A stretch of DNA of 64,000 nt from Gammaproteobacteria bacterium (GCA_029881995.1 JAOULO010000003.1:1-64000), one strand, 5' to 3'; numbered from the stretch's first letter, positions 18,244-28,931 are shown. Made by a program: numbers and translations. The notes: generated by a model not told the origin, from the sequence alone.

Positions 18244-20673
18244 ATGAATAAGAAATTTCTAAGCAAAGCAGTCTGGCTGGGTCTGGCCAGCACTACACTG
18301 ATTGCGTGTAGTAATAGCAGCGGTGGTGGTGGAAGCTCCAGCTCTGATAAAGCTGTCGCATTACCATTTGCCATGAGTCTTGTTACTGCCAATAGCACGG
18401 GTGATTCGGCCTCTCTGCTGAACAACCATGTTTTTGGGGCAGTGACTAGTACTACGTTTGACTCGGGCTCAAATTATGCCACGGATAAAACCAACACCTA
18501 CGTGTATGACGAGTCCATGGAGTCTTTGAGTACTGCAAACATGATCCTGTGCCTGATGTCACAAACTGGTGCAGATCAAATGTTGAATCAGGGCGCTTAC
18601 TATGCACTGGTCGATGAAGACAAGTGTGAGCAGGGCTCTAACAATAGTGGTGCCGGATCGACTGGCCAATCCAGTGGTGCCAAGGCCACTGAATACAATC
18701 GCTGGACAATTCAGGCCAGCCGCGCAAGTGATACCTCTCCCATGATTGTTAAAGCATGGATTCCAGGTGATGATGCATCTGCTGCGAAGCGTCCTGAGGA
18801 TCAGGAGAGTGTCTTAGTTGAAGTCACCGCAACGTCAGGCGTAAGCGATGCCGATCCCTTTGGTAATTTTTCTATCAGGTTTAGAGGTGTCACTGAATAT
18901 TCCGGTTACGGTGGTAGCGCAGGCAACTATGTGGACACCATGAAAGGTGAGCTGAAAACTGTCTCCAACAGCAGTGGTAAACCCCAGTTTACGCTTGCGA
19001 TGTTAGGTGGTACAGCGGTAAACAGTAATGCGGATTACCGCTTTGAAATGTTCACTAATGCATTGCTGGAAGATACCAATGGTACGGGTGGTGCGGCAAA
19101 TACCAAGACCCATTTTTCTGGTAGTGGCTATTCTAAAACAAGTAAGCATGCTGTTAAGTTCAATAGCACCCACATGAACCGTGGTACAGACGCCAATGAT
19201 GATAATATTTCAGATGGTGACGTCTGTCTGTCGCGTAACAGTTTCAACACCAATAACTGGCAATATAATGTCTATCATCGTGATGCTGGCACTTATAATG
19301 GCAAGACTGTCACCGCAGGTCAGCGTGTTGCCCTAAACTCAGGTTTCCCCTTTGTCTATAACAACAGTGGTACCAAAGTACAGGGTCACATTGGCTACTG
19401 GGGTATCTGGGCTGAGAACGAAACGGCCATCCCCGATAATTCGACTATCTCCAAAGTAGATTACAGTAATGGTACAACCACGGATTACACTGTAAAAATC
19501 TCCAAGGGTAAGCTCATTCGACGTACGAAAAATACCTTGAACATTACCAAGCTGGTTGGGCAACAGCTCTACTACTGGGGCCAGAATCCCGATACCAGCG
19601 AATGGAATCAATATGTTGTAACGGTGGATGGCTCTTATAGGTTTGTCATTACACACAAGGTTGCCTGGGGTGAGTCTGGACCGACCCAGACAGACATTGC
19701 TGATGCAATCCTCACTGGTAGTACCTTACTGGATGCCAATGGAGAGACACTGTGGTTATGGGCCGATGGTCTGGGTGGTAACGTGGTTTATACACATAAC
19801 ACTGTAACTGCTGCTGCTGACAGAACCGTCAAGTTCTACGCAGAAGAAGTGGTTAACCCCGGTGATAATACCATTGCCAGTGGCCTTAACCTGAAATGTT
19901 ATGACCGCTGCCTAAAAGGTGGTGTTAGCACCATCAACGGTCTGCCAAATGACTCAACTCTCTTTTATCCTAGTGATGGTACCGCCCGCTCATACACACT
20001 CAGTGTTAGCGGTGGAGTCATGACCATGACGGATAATACGGCCTCTGCCGTGGTTGATTTCAGTGGCTTTTCTGATACTGATATGAAAGCCATTCAGCAT
20101 GGTTGGGGTATCAACACTGGTAGTATGGTGACCACTGATGTTGTGATCGACCCAGGTTCCTGGTGGAATATCTATGATGCAAATGTAACCTATCGCTGGG
20201 AAACGGGTCATCAGAACTGGAACAAACTGGTTGCTGTCCTTGATGGTAGCAATACTGTCCAGACTTTTGACAAACCTATTCAGTTTGTTTATCAACTGGC
20301 CACGGCTGATGAGTCCAACGGCGTTGCAACACATGATGGTAAAACCTTCATGCTGCAGTACGGTGGTCAGGGTCAGCTGTGGGGCTTCCCATGGTCACAG
20401 ACCGGCGAACGCTGGTATCCATCTGTTAACCTCAAAAACGGGGTTGAGCTGACAGACGGCACAAATACCTTTGTTGTTAAAGCCACTGAACGTGAACAGA
20501 GCTTCAAGACCGATGCTGGACAGTGTGGCACTCTAGGTACAAGCGCTGTATTCAGTGACACTGGTTTGGCTCTGCCAGTTGCAAGCGGTGTTGGTACTGT
20601 TAGCTTCAACTGGTCTGACAAACCTACACCTACCAAAGAGGCTCCTGCCTTCATCGGTGGTGAAAAACAATAA
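18244..20673 (+). CDS. Large surface or periplasmic lipoprotein, unknown function
   Basis: An 809-residue protein with a lipoprotein signal peptide (lipobox LIAC, cysteine at residue 22). A low-complexity SNSSGGGGSSSS linker follows, and then a long region rich in Thr, Ser, Asn, Gly and Tyr with beta-strand character. This composition is typical of secreted or surface-exposed proteins. AAGGA lies about 7 bp upstream, and the gene is monocistronic with its own terminator. Few cysteines are present after the lipobox, and I recognise no catalytic motif or named domain. Confidence 0.8.
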   Translation: MNKKFLSKAVWLGLASTTLIACSNSSGGGGSSSSDKAVALPFAMSLVTANSTGDSASLLNNHVFGAVTSTTFDSGSNYATDKTNTYVYDESMESLSTANMILCLMSQTGADQMLNQGAYYALVDEDKCEQGSNNSGAGSTGQSSGAKATEYNRWTIQASRASDTSPMIVKAWIPGDDASAAKRPEDQESVLVEVTATSGVSDADPFGNFSIRFRGVTEYSGYGGSAGNYVDTMKGELKTVSNSSGKPQFTLAMLGGTAVNSNADYRFEMFTNALLEDTNGTGGAANTKTHFSGSGYSKTSKHAVKFNSTHMNRGTDANDDNISDGDVCLSRNSFNTNNWQYNVYHRDAGTYNGKTVTAGQRVALNSGFPFVYNNSGTKVQGHIGYWGIWAENETAIPDNSTISKVDYSNGTTTDYTVKISKGKLIRRTKNTLNITKLVGQQLYYWGQNPDTSEWNQYVVTVDGSYRFVITHKVAWGESGPTQTDIADAILTGSTLLDANGETLWLWADGLGGNVVYTHNTVTAAADRTVKFYAEEVVNPGDNTIASGLNLKCYDRCLKGGVSTINGLPNDSTLFYPSDGTARSYTLSVSGGVMTMTDNTASAVVDFSGFSDTDMKAIQHGWGINTGSMVTTDVVIDPGSWWNIYDANVTYRWETGHQNWNKLVAVLDGSNTVQTFDKPIQFVYQLATADESNGVATHDGKTFMLQYGGQGQLWGFPWSQTGERWYPSVNLKNGVELTDGTNTFVVKATEREQSFKTDAGQCGTLGTSAVFSDTGLALPVASGVGTVSFNWSDKPTPTKEAPAFIGGEKQ

Positions 20674-20696
20674 GCTGATTTACTACTCAGTTTATG

Positions 20697-20729
20697 AAAA
20701 AGCCCCATCGACTCGATGGGGCTTTTTTT
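20697..20729. terminator. Bidirectional intrinsic terminator
   Basis: A stem of about 14 bp (AAAAAGCCCCATCG paired across an ACT loop) with a T run on the right and A run on the left. It separates the lipoprotein gene from the convergent ggt. Confidence 0.92.
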
Positions 20730-20737
20730 ATTTCCGA

Positions 20738-22414
20738 TTATCTAACCAGTGCCATTCCCTCGCCCCTGGGGTCACTGGCGGCACTTATTCTATTTTTCTG
20801 TTTATCCCAGATCACCACATGCATATTCCCATAGGTATCTTTAAGCTCCTTTAATTGGTGGCCCATGCGCTTCAAGCGCCAGCGTTGATACCAGGACAGG
20901 GCACCCGGCTCATATTGAATGTGATCAGGCAAATACTGATGATGATAACGAGGCTGAGTGACAATGGCTTTCGCATCCTTGCCATCAATAAATCCGAGGA
21001 TGCCGTGTAATACCATGGTAATAATCCGGCTGCCACCTGGCGTACCGATAATGGCCAGTTGTTTGTCATTCTCTACAAAGCTGGGACTCATGCTGGAGAG
21101 CATACGCTTGCCAGGTACGATGGCATTGGCCTCTGCACCGACCAGACCATAAACATTGGGTATCCCTGGCTTGGCAGAAAAGTCGTCCATCTCATCGTTC
21201 AATAACACCCCGGTACCGGGTGGGACAAAACATGAGCCAAAGGGATAGTTAATGGTGAGCGTTGCACTGACCCGGTTGCCTTGTTTATCCAACACAGAAA
21301 AGTGTGAGGTATGAAAACCGCTATCCTTACTGACCACCGGTTTAAGTGCACTACTCGGGGTAGCCTGTTTCATATCCAGGTTGGTAATCAAGCCTTTTGC
21401 ATATTCCAGATCGGTTAATTTATCCAGTGGCACTTTGACAAAATCACTGTCCCCCAAAAACTCTGCCCGATCCCGATAGGCTCGGCGCATCGCTTCTACA
21501 ATGACATGCTTTCTTTTTACCGAAGAAAGTTTATCCAGCTCAAACTGATTCAACATATTAAAAATCTGGATCAGGGCGGTGCCACCCGATGATGGAGGTG
21601 CAACCGAGGTAATGCGATAACCTTTATAATTGGTTACCAGCGGTTTGCGTTCTACGATGCGGTACTGCGCCAGATCTTTCTCACTCCAGATCCCGCCGGC
21701 TTCTTGAGTACCTTTGACCAGTTGTTTAGCTATCACCCCTTTATAAAACCCATCATTCCCCTGTTTAGCAATGGCCCGTAAGGTATTGGCCAGATCCTGC
21801 TGGATAATCAGGTGACCTACGGGTGGAACTTCATTGTCTTTCAGAAACAGGGCAGCAGCAGCGGATGACTTTTGAAGGGGTTCAAGCCTGAACCTGGCCA
21901 TCTTCTGGTAATACGGTGTCACCTTAAAACCCTGCTCTGCCGCCCGAATGGCCGGTGCCAGACTTTTTGCCAGGGGCAACTGGCCATACTTTTTAGCCAT
22001 GTGAACCAGGGCCGCTGGTTGACCGGGGATCCCTGCCGATAGTGGCCCATTGACCGATAGGCCGGGCACCACATTTCCGTCCTTATCCAGATACATATCG
22101 CGATGGGATTTTAAAGGCGCCTTTTCCCGACCATCGATCATGATCTGTTTTTTGTCACTGGCTCGATGCAACAACCAAAAACCCCCACCTCCCATGCCTG
22201 AGCTGTAGGGCTCGACCACCGCCAGTGTGGAACTCACGGCAATAGCCGCATCAAAGGCATTGCCACCGGCTTGGAGAATCTCAAAACCCGCGGAAGTTGC
22301 CATGGGATGAGCACTGGCAATGGCAGATTTGGCTGGCTGGGAATAGGCACAGTTAATGGCTGATAAGAAGACTAACAGCACGCCACATAAATATTTTTGG
22401 ATAGGAATCATCAT
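20738..22414 (-). CDS. ggt: Gamma-glutamyltransferase
   Basis: An N-terminal-nucleophile hydrolase of about 558 residues, exported by a signal peptide (hydrophobic KYLCGVLLVFLSAINC, cleavage near AYSQ). It cleaves or transfers the gamma-glutamyl group of glutathione in the periplasm. Visible family features are GGNAFDAAIAV and SGMGGGGFWL, the autoprocessing site with catalytic Thr in GFHTSHFSVLD, and the GTPGGSRI loop. The ATG at 22414 (MMIPIQK) gives a good signal peptide, and the next codon, 22411, is equally possible. The longer reading from 22528 contains no family sequence. Confidence 0.93.
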   Translation of the reverse strand: MMIPIQKYLCGVLLVFLSAINCAYSQPAKSAIASAHPMATSAGFEILQAGGNAFDAAIAVSSTLAVVEPYSSGMGGGGFWLLHRASDKKQIMIDGREKAPLKSHRDMYLDKDGNVVPGLSVNGPLSAGIPGQPAALVHMAKKYGQLPLAKSLAPAIRAAEQGFKVTPYYQKMARFRLEPLQKSSAAAALFLKDNEVPPVGHLIIQQDLANTLRAIAKQGNDGFYKGVIAKQLVKGTQEAGGIWSEKDLAQYRIVERKPLVTNYKGYRITSVAPPSSGGTALIQIFNMLNQFELDKLSSVKRKHVIVEAMRRAYRDRAEFLGDSDFVKVPLDKLTDLEYAKGLITNLDMKQATPSSALKPVVSKDSGFHTSHFSVLDKQGNRVSATLTINYPFGSCFVPPGTGVLLNDEMDDFSAKPGIPNVYGLVGAEANAIVPGKRMLSSMSPSFVENDKQLAIIGTPGGSRIITMVLHGILGFIDGKDAKAIVTQPRYHHQYLPDHIQYEPGALSWYQRWRLKRMGHQLKELKDTYGNMHVVIWDKQKNRISAASDPRGEGMALVR

Positions 22415-22497
22415 GATATTTAAAAGGTTTAGTTTCGAAAAACACGCTTGGCCACACATATGGTAGCAAGTCAGGAAATAAATTTGATAATAATATC

Positions 22498-22522
22498 CCT
22501 CCTCCAAGGGCAGGGGGAAAAA
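22498..22522. repeat. Possible remnant of the inverted-repeat element seen near 52.5 kb
   Basis: The G/C-rich stretch CCCTCCTCCAAGGGCAGGGG followed by GAAAA resembles one arm of the palindromic element at 52448-52558. It is short and imperfect, so it may be coincidence. Confidence 0.25.
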
Positions 22523-22624
22523 ATTCAAACCTGAGATTCAAGCAAAATACACACATATTTAATAATGTAACTATCTGATTATCATTAAAATTATTGCTTA
22601 TTAGTTTGTAATAATTTACTTAAT

Positions 22625-22638
22625 TTGATCTATATCAA
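22625..22638. promoter_or_regulatory. FNR/Anr box of the nap promoter
   Basis: TTGAT-CTAT-ATCAA is an exact match to the FNR consensus TTGATNNNNATCAA, 124 bp before napF. If centred at -41.5 it predicts transcription start near 22673, with TATTGT (22662-22667) as -10: a class II FNR-activated layout. A single NarL/NarP-type heptamer TACCTCT (22651-22657) lies just downstream, but one half-site is weak evidence. Confidence 0.85.
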
Positions 22639-22762
22639 AACCGCACTATTTACCTCTAAAGTATTGTTATCACTGTGACGACAAACGTCTTTAAGCACCA
22701 AAACCGCCTGATCAATCGCAAGGCTGATCATACAAATAGACGATAACCAAACACGACTGGAA

Positions 22763-23263
22763 ATGGAAAAAGCGATCAGCAGGGCCCAATTCTTACGCGG
22801 CGATTTCACTGGCAAACGGCGACACATTAGACCCCCCTGGTCCGGTAGTGAGCGTGAATTTACAGGCACCTGCCGCCGCTGTGATGCCTGTATCAAGTCC
22901 TGTCCTGAAAACATCCTTAGCAAAGACAACAAGGGATTCCCCCGCGTTGATTTCAACCAGGGTGAATGCACCTTTTGTGGAGAATGTGTCACAGCCTGCC
23001 AGGATGGTGTACTTAAACAATCCGACCAGCAGGCACCGTGGAGCCTTTTCGCCAGCATCAATGAAAAATGCCTGCCATTACAGGGTGTCGTCTGTGGCCG
23101 CTGTGCCGAAGAGTGCGAAACCACCGCCATCAGAATGAAACTGGTGGCCGGTGGCATATCAATCCCACAACTCGAAACCGCTGCCTGCACAGGCTGCGGT
23201 GCCTGCTACCGAACCTGTCCCACACAGGCCATCGAACTTTCCTATCACGGAGCCAATACATGA
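22763..23263 (+). CDS. napF: NapF, ferredoxin-type accessory protein
   Basis: A 166-residue cytoplasmic iron-sulfur protein of the usual NapF length with cysteine clusters for several [4Fe-4S] centres: CRRCDACIKSCP, CTFCGECVTAC, CGRCAEEC and CTGCGACYRTCP. NapF interacts with NapA and is thought to help its cofactor assembly. It is the first gene of napFDAGHBC and overlaps napD by 4 bp (ATGA). Expression is probably FNR-dependent through the box at 22625. Confidence 0.95.
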   Translation: MEKAISRAQFLRGDFTGKRRHIRPPWSGSEREFTGTCRRCDACIKSCPENILSKDNKGFPRVDFNQGECTFCGECVTACQDGVLKQSDQQAPWSLFASINEKCLPLQGVVCGRCAEECETTAIRMKLVAGGISIPQLETAACTGCGACYRTCPTQAIELSYHGANT

Positions 23264-23514
23264 GCGAAGCAGCCAACAATGAATCCATCAATATCTGTGG
23301 TGTGCTGGTGCATGCCCGCCCGGACATCATCAGCAATGTCAAAACAGACCTGCAGGCCTTTGAAGGACTTGAAGTCCATGATGTGACGAATGATGGCCGA
23401 CTGGTCATCACCATCGATTTACCCGATCGGTCTCAGATGATCGAGACCATCAATCAACTTAATTCAGTAACGGGCGTCATCTCGGCGGCCATGGTTTATC
23501 AACATACCGAATAA
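23260..23514 (+). CDS. napD: NapD, NapA-specific Tat chaperone
   Basis: An 84-residue protein starting MSEAANNESINICGVLVHAR. NapD binds the twin-arginine signal of NapA and prevents premature export. The ICGVLVHARP and VTNDGRLVITID stretches match the family. The start at 23260 overlaps the napF stop; a longer reading from 23068 lies wholly inside napF and is rejected. Confidence 0.95.
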   Translation: MSEAANNESINICGVLVHARPDIISNVKTDLQAFEGLEVHDVTNDGRLVITIDLPDRSQMIETINQLNSVTGVISAAMVYQHTE

Positions 23515-23543
23515 TCTTTTGAAACTAACAGGAGGCCTTACGC

Positions 23544-26048
23544 ATGAAACTGACAAGGCGTGAATTTATTAAGAACAATGCCATCGCAGCCACCGCCACG
23601 GCGGCTGGTGTTACTCTACCTGGTATCAAAATTGCCGAAGCCAAAACTGGCAATGAGATTCGTTGGGACAAGGCTCCCTGTCGTTTCTGCGGCACGGGTT
23701 GTAGTGTGCTGGTCGGTACCAAAGATGACAAGGTCGTCGCCACCCAGGGTGACCCAGATGCCCCAGTCAACAAGGGCCTGAACTGTATCAAGGGCTACTT
23801 CCTGTCAAAGATCATGTACGGCCAGGACCGTCTGACCAAGCCCCTGCTGCGAATGAAAGGCGGCAAGTATCACAAGGAAGGAAAGTTCACCGAAGTCAGC
23901 TGGGACAAGGCCTTTGATGTCATGGCCGAACAATGGAAAAAGGCACTGAAGAAAAAGGGCCCAACTTCCGTTGGTATGTTTGGTTCTGGTCAGTGGACGG
24001 TATGGGAAGGTTATGCTGCCTCCAAACTGTTCAAGGCCGGTTTCCGTTCCAACAACATTGACCCCAATGCCCGCCACTGTATGGCCTCGGCAGTGGGAGC
24101 CTTCATGCGCGGCTTTGGTTCGGACGAGCCCATGGGTTGTTACGATGACCTGGAACACGCCGATGCCTTCGTACTGTGGGGCGCCAACATGGCCGAGATG
24201 CACCCCATCCTCTGGTCGCGTCTGTCTGACACTCGCCTGACCAAGAAGGGCAGTGAAGTACACGTACTGTCAACCTTTACCCACCGTAGTTTCGACCTGG
24301 CGGACAACGGCATGATCTTCAAGCCACAGACTGACCTGGCGATCCTCAACTACATCGCCAACTACATCATCGAGAACAAGGCCTATAACAAGAAGTTCCT
24401 CGACAAGCATGTCAACTTCACCAAGACCCCGACGGATATTGGTTATGGTCTGCGCCCTGAACACCCGCTGGAAAAGAAAGCGACGGGCAAGGGCGGTAAG
24501 CTGTCCAAGATCAGCTTTGAGGAATATGCCAAGTCAGTGTCAAAGTACACGCTTGATTACACCTCAGAACTGAGTGGTGTACCTAAGGATCAGCTAGTGC
24601 GCCTGGCCAAACTCTATGCCAATCCGAAGACAAAAATCTCTTCTTTCTGGACCATGGGCTTTAATCAGCACACCCGTGGTGTCTGGGTAAACGGCCTGTT
24701 GTATAACGTGCATCTGTTGATGGGTAAGATATCTGAGCCAGGTAACAGCCCATTCTCACTGACTGGTCAGCCTTCGGCCTGTGGTACCGCCCGTGAAGTG
24801 GGTACCTTCGCCCATCGTCTGCCTGCTGACCTGGTGGTAAAAAATGCTGACCATCGCAAGTTTGCGGAGAAGATCTGGAAACTGCCTGACGGTACCATCC
24901 CTGGTAAGCCCGGCTTCCATGCTGTGTTACAGAACCGCATGCTGAAAGACGGCAAACTGAATGCCTACTGGGTCATGTGTAATAACAACATGCAGGCCGC
25001 GCCTAACATGAATGAGGAAGGCTATCCCGGTTATCGTAACCCGGAAAACTTCATCGTAGTCTCTGACCCCTACCCAACCGTCACTGCCATGGCCGCTGAC
25101 CTGATTCTACCGACTGCCATGTGGGTGGAAAAAGAAGGGGCCTATGGTAATGCCGAGCGTCGTACCCAGTTCTGGCGTCAGCAGGTATCGGCACCGGGCG
25201 AGGCCAAATCTGACCTCTGGCAGCTGATGGAATTCTCCAAACGCTTCAAGGTGGAAGAAGTCTGGCCGGCAGATCTGATTGCCAAGATGCCTCAGTACAA
25301 GGGCAAGACCCTCTACGACGTGCTGTACCGTAACGGTCAGGTGGACAAGTACAAGAAAACAACAGTTAAAGACTCGAAAGGAAATCGTTATCAGAATGAT
25401 GAGATGAAAGACTTTGGCTTCTATGTACAGAAAGGTCTCTATGAAGAATACCGTATATTCGGCCTGAAGGGTCCGAAGAAGGGCCATGAACTGGCTAGCT
25501 TCGATCAATACCACAAAACGCGTGGCCTGCGCTGGCCGGTCATCAATGGCAAGGAGACCCTGTGGCGTTATCGTGAAGGTTATGACCCACTGGTGAAAAA
25601 AGGTGCTGGCGTCGAGTTCTACGGCAAAAAAGACGGCAAGGCCAACATCATCTTTGCCCCGTATGAGCCAGCTGCGGAGTCACCAGATAAAGAATACGAT
25701 CTGTGGCTCTCCACTGGTCGTGTACTGGAACACTGGCACTCCGGTTCCATGACCCGTCGTGTTCCGGAGCTGTACAAGGCCTATCCCGATGCACTGGTCT
25801 ATATACATCCGAAAGACGCCAAGAAACGTGGCCTGCGCCGTGGCCAGACCGCGAAGATCATGAGCCGTCGAGGTGAGATCACCTGCACCGTAGAGACCAA
25901 GGGTCGTAACCGTGTCCCTGAAGGGCTGGTTTACATCCCCTGGTTCGATGCCGGCCGCCTGGTCAACAAACTGACCCTGGATGCCACCGACCCATTGTCA
26001 AAAGAAACGGACTTCAAGAAATGTGCGGTGAAGGTCAAAAAAGCCTAA
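23544..26048 (+). CDS. napA: NapA, periplasmic nitrate reductase catalytic subunit
   Basis: An 834-residue molybdoenzyme that reduces nitrate to nitrite in the periplasm using a Mo-bis-MGD cofactor. It has a Tat signal (TRREFIK), a [4Fe-4S] site (CRFCGTGC with a later cysteine in KGLNCIKG), and the probable Mo-ligand cysteine in [11 protein letters not shown]-terminal molydopterin dinucleotide-binding domain includes [10 protein letters not shown]. Length is standard. AGGAGG precedes the ATG. Confidence 0.98.
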   Translation: MKLTRREFIKNNAIAATATAAGVTLPGIKIAEAKTGNEIRWDKAPCRFCGTGCSVLVGTKDDKVVATQGDPDAPVNKGLNCIKGYFLSKIMYGQDRLTKPLLRMKGGKYHKEGKFTEVSWDKAFDVMAEQWKKALKKKGPTSVGMFGSGQWTVWEGYAASKLFKAGFRSNNIDPNARHCMASAVGAFMRGFGSDEPMGCYDDLEHADAFVLWGANMAEMHPILWSRLSDTRLTKKGSEVHVLSTFTHRSFDLADNGMIFKPQTDLAILNYIANYIIENKAYNKKFLDKHVNFTKTPTDIGYGLRPEHPLEKKATGKGGKLSKISFEEYAKSVSKYTLDYTSELSGVPKDQLVRLAKLYANPKTKISSFWTMGFNQHTRGVWVNGLLYNVHLLMGKISEPGNSPFSLTGQPSACGTAREVGTFAHRLPADLVVKNADHRKFAEKIWKLPDGTIPGKPGFHAVLQNRMLKDGKLNAYWVMCNNNMQAAPNMNEEGYPGYRNPENFIVVSDPYPTVTAMAADLILPTAMWVEKEGAYGNAERRTQFWRQQVSAPGEAKSDLWQLMEFSKRFKVEEVWPADLIAKMPQYKGKTLYDVLYRNGQVDKYKKTTVKDSKGNRYQNDEMKDFGFYVQKGLYEEYRIFGLKGPKKGHELASFDQYHKTRGLRWPVINGKETLWRYREGYDPLVKKGAGVEFYGKKDGKANIIFAPYEPAAESPDKEYDLWLSTGRVLEHWHSGSMTRRVPELYKAYPDALVYIHPKDAKKRGLRRGQTAKIMSRRGEITCTVETKGRNRVPEGLVYIPWFDAGRLVNKLTLDATDPLSKETDFKKCAVKVKKA

Positions 26049-26060
26049 GCATGATTGAGC

Positions 26061-26918
26061 ATGGCCCGTATCAAGCTCAAGGTCGATCCCAGCCGGCGGC
26101 GCTTTTTGTTGCGCACCGCCGGTCAGGCCTGTGGTGCGGCCCTGTTGGGCATGGGCCTGCTGACCTTGTCACGGCAAAGCCACTCGCTGCCCGCCGAGGC
26201 AATACGACCACCAGGTGCACTGGCAGAGAAAGACTTTCTCTCGGCCTGTGTACGTTGTGGTCTATGCGTACGGGACTGCCCGTACGACACGCTCAAACTG
26301 GCCGAGCTAGGTGATAATGTGCTGACCGGGACGCCCTATTTCACTGCGAGAAACATCCCCTGCGAGATGTGTGAGGATATCCCCTGCGTTGTCGCCTGTC
26401 CGACCGGTGCACTGGATAAGTCGCTGACGGATATTAATGAGTCTCGTATGGGACTGGCAGCCCTGGTGGATCAGGAAAACTGTCTGAACTTCCATGGCCT
26501 GCGCTGCGATGTCTGTTATCGAGTCTGCCCCCTGATCAACAAGGCCATCTCCCTGCAGGCCCAACATAATCCCCGTACGGGCAAACACACCCTGTTTATC
26601 CCCGTGGTGCACTCGGATGCCTGTACCGGTTGTGGCAAGTGCGAATATGCCTGTGTACTACCTGAAGCCGCCATCAAGGTGCTGCCTACCCGTCTGGCAA
26701 AAGGAGCGGCGGCGGAGCATTACCGACTCGGCTGGGAAGAAAAGCAGAAGGCTGGTAAGCCTCTGGTCACGCCTGATACAGAACATCAATACAACCTGCC
26801 TGAGGGTTATCGCTACGAACATGGTGGTGAAGGTTTAATCAAAGAAAAGGATGAAACCACACCCTTTGGCAGTAACCCCCTGGATACACTCAACAAGCAC
26901 CAGGAGCAGAGCAAATGA
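26061..26918 (+). CDS. napG: NapG, ferredoxin-type quinol dehydrogenase subunit
   Basis: A 285-residue protein with a Tat-type signal ([11 protein letters not shown]) and four [4Fe-4S] cysteine groups, including [35 protein letters not shown] and [11 protein letters not shown]. With NapH it passes electrons from quinol towards NapC/NapB. It is longer than E. coli NapG because of about 50 extra charged C-terminal residues. The ATG at 26061 is preferred over an in-frame TTG at 26055. No good ribosome site is visible, so coupling to napA translation is likely. Confidence 0.94.
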   Translation: MARIKLKVDPSRRRFLLRTAGQACGAALLGMGLLTLSRQSHSLPAEAIRPPGALAEKDFLSACVRCGLCVRDCPYDTLKLAELGDNVLTGTPYFTARNIPCEMCEDIPCVVACPTGALDKSLTDINESRMGLAALVDQENCLNFHGLRCDVCYRVCPLINKAISLQAQHNPRTGKHTLFIPVVHSDACTGCGKCEYACVLPEAAIKVLPTRLAKGAAAEHYRLGWEEKQKAGKPLVTPDTEHQYNLPEGYRYEHGGEGLIKEKDETTPFGSNPLDTLNKHQEQSK

Positions 26919-27811
26919 CCGTAGCGCTTCGCCCAGGTTATGAGGCAATTCAGCTAAAAGGCTGGTTGAAGGCGCACCAGTGGTTGCTATTACGTCGCTT
27001 AACTCAGGTGAGTGTGCTGGCCCTGTTTCTATCTGGCCCCCTGTTTGGTTTCTGGATCATCAAGGGCAACATCGCCTCCTCATTGACTCTGGAAGTGCTG
27101 CCACTCAGTGACCCCTACCTGCTGACCCAAAGCCTGTTTGCCGGTCACTGGCCGGAAACCAGCCTCGTCATTGGCGCCTTGATCATCACCGCCTTTTATT
27201 TTCTTGTGGGTGGTCGAGTCTATTGTGGCTGGATTTGCCCGGTGAACATGATCACTGATTTCAGTGCCTGGCTACGTACCCGTTTTAATATCAAAGGTGG
27301 CGCCCAATTCGGTCGTGAAAGCCGTTACTGGTTACTGGCCATGACCTTCATCACTGCCACCATCAGCGGCGCCATGGTCTGGGAAATGGTCAATCCCGTG
27401 ACCGTAATTTACCGCGGGCTCATCTTCGGCATGGGCCTGGCCTGGCTGGTGATGCTAGCCCTGTTCCTATTTGATCTGTTCATTGCACCACGGGGCTGGT
27501 GCAGTCATCTTTGCCCCATGGGTGCCTTCTACAGTCTACTGGCCCGTTATACGCCCGTGCGTATCAGCGCCGTTAAACGCGAAGCCTGTAATGATTGCAT
27601 GGACTGTTACGCCATTTGCCCAGAACCCCAGGTCATTCCACCGGCCCTGAAAGGCACTGATAAAAGCAGTCATGTCATTACCGGTATTAACTGCAGCAAC
27701 TGTGGTCGCTGCATCGATGTCTGCTCAAAAGACGTCTTTAAATTTACCACACGATTTTATAAACCAACCGATTCTTCAAACACATTTAAGCAAAGTGAGG
27801 TCCTGTCATGA
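26915..27811 (+). CDS. napH: NapH, membrane quinol dehydrogenase subunit
   Basis: A 298-residue membrane protein with four to five transmembrane helices, the cytoplasmic [12 protein letters not shown] and [12 protein letters not shown] motifs, and two C-terminal [4Fe-4S] sites ([12 protein letters not shown] and [11 protein letters not shown]). It forms the NapGH quinol-oxidising module. Its start overlaps the napG stop (ATGA), and its stop overlaps napB in the same way. Confidence 0.96.
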   Translation: MTVALRPGYEAIQLKGWLKAHQWLLLRRLTQVSVLALFLSGPLFGFWIIKGNIASSLTLEVLPLSDPYLLTQSLFAGHWPETSLVIGALIITAFYFLVGGRVYCGWICPVNMITDFSAWLRTRFNIKGGAQFGRESRYWLLAMTFITATISGAMVWEMVNPVTVIYRGLIFGMGLAWLVMLALFLFDLFIAPRGWCSHLCPMGAFYSLLARYTPVRISAVKREACNDCMDCYAICPEPQVIPPALKGTDKSSHVITGINCSNCGRCIDVCSKDVFKFTTRFYKPTDSSNTFKQSEVLS

Positions 27812-28248
27812 AACATCTCATTAAATACCTAGTTATCCCACTTGGCCTGGCCTTTACTGCCCAGAGCCTGTACGCCATTGAGTCTTTAAGAGGTGGTCGT
27901 GCCCTGGACAAAGATCCCGAAAAGCCAGTCGCTAAAAAATGGCAGCGCGATCAGCCTCCTATCGAACGAGACTATGTGCAACAGCCCCCACTCGTTCCAC
28001 ATTCTATTGAGGGTTATGTGATCAATACCCGTTCCAATAAGTGCATGAGCTGCCATAGCTGGTCTAACTACAAAGACAAAGGCGCCACCAAAGTGAGTCT
28101 GACCCACTTTAAGGATCGCAAAGGTAATGAGCACGCCAACATCTCACCACGACGTTACTTCTGTACCCAGTGTCACGTACCTCAGGTCGATGCCAAACCC
28201 TTGGTCAAAAATACCTTTAAACCGGTCAAGACCATTAAATCGAAATAA
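27808..28248 (+). CDS. napB: NapB, diheme cytochrome c subunit
   Basis: A 146-residue periplasmic cytochrome with a Sec signal peptide (cleavage near LYA) and two heme-binding motifs, CMSCH and CTQCH. NapB passes electrons to NapA. Conserved context such as PPLVPHSIEGY before the first heme fits the family. It lies between napH (4-bp overlap) and napC. Confidence 0.97.
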   Translation: MKHLIKYLVIPLGLAFTAQSLYAIESLRGGRALDKDPEKPVAKKWQRDQPPIERDYVQQPPLVPHSIEGYVINTRSNKCMSCHSWSNYKDKGATKVSLTHFKDRKGNEHANISPRRYFCTQCHVPQVDAKPLVKNTFKPVKTIKSK

Positions 28249-28283
28249 ATAAATTACACAATGTAACCGACAGGATTAGACCG

Positions 28284-28910
28284 ATGTCCATGATAAACAA
28301 CTTAAAACAGAAAGCAGCCACATTCTGGGAGATGCTGAAGAAACCTACGGCCAAATACTCACTCGGTACACTTCTTGGTGTTGGCATGGTAGCCGGTGTT
28401 ATCTTCTGGGGTGGTTTCAATACCGCCATGGAACTGAGTAATACCGAGACCTTCTGTATCTCATGCCATGAGATGCGCGTGAATGTGTATGAAGAATATA
28501 AAACAACCATCCACTACAACAATCGAAGCGGTGTCCGTGCCACCTGCCCTGACTGCCATGTACCCAAAGAATGGCACTGGAAGGTCATCAGAAAGATCAA
28601 GGCAACCAATGAGCTGTTCCACAAGGCACTTGGGTCGATCGACACACCAGAAAAGTTTGAGGCCAAGCGACTCAAACTGGCTCGCAATGTATGGCGAGAA
28701 ATGAAAGGCAATGACTCACGGGAATGCCGTAACTGCCATGACTTCGAGTCCATGGACTATGCCAGACAGGGGCGTCGTGCTGTAAACAACCACACCAAAG
28801 GCTTTGACTCAGGTCGCACCTGTATCGATTGTCATAAAGGTGTGGCCCACTCATTGCCAGCCATGCATAAAGAAGATCCGAGTATGGCATTTCCTGATAA
28901 TAAAAAATAA
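28284..28910 (+). CDS. napC: NapC, membrane-anchored tetraheme cytochrome c
   Basis: A 208-residue NapC/NirT-family cytochrome with one N-terminal membrane anchor (about 29-50) and four CxxCH sites: CISCH, CPDCH, CRNCH and CIDCH. The family motif HKGVAHSLP follows the last. It oxidises quinol and reduces NapB. It is the last gene of the nap operon and is followed by a strong hairpin terminator. Confidence 0.97.
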   Translation: MSMINNLKQKAATFWEMLKKPTAKYSLGTLLGVGMVAGVIFWGGFNTAMELSNTETFCISCHEMRVNVYEEYKTTIHYNNRSGVRATCPDCHVPKEWHWKVIRKIKATNELFHKALGSIDTPEKFEAKRLKLARNVWREMKGNDSRECRNCHDFESMDYARQGRRAVNNHTKGFDSGRTCIDCHKGVAHSLPAMHKEDPSMAFPDNKK

Positions 28911-28931
28911 GTATTGTTCTTTAAATGAAAG

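Noticed and set aside
22639-22670. A paired NarL/NarP 7-2-7 site downstream of the FNR box
   Set aside because: Only one heptamer (TACCTCT) fits; the partner position does not match the inverted consensus.
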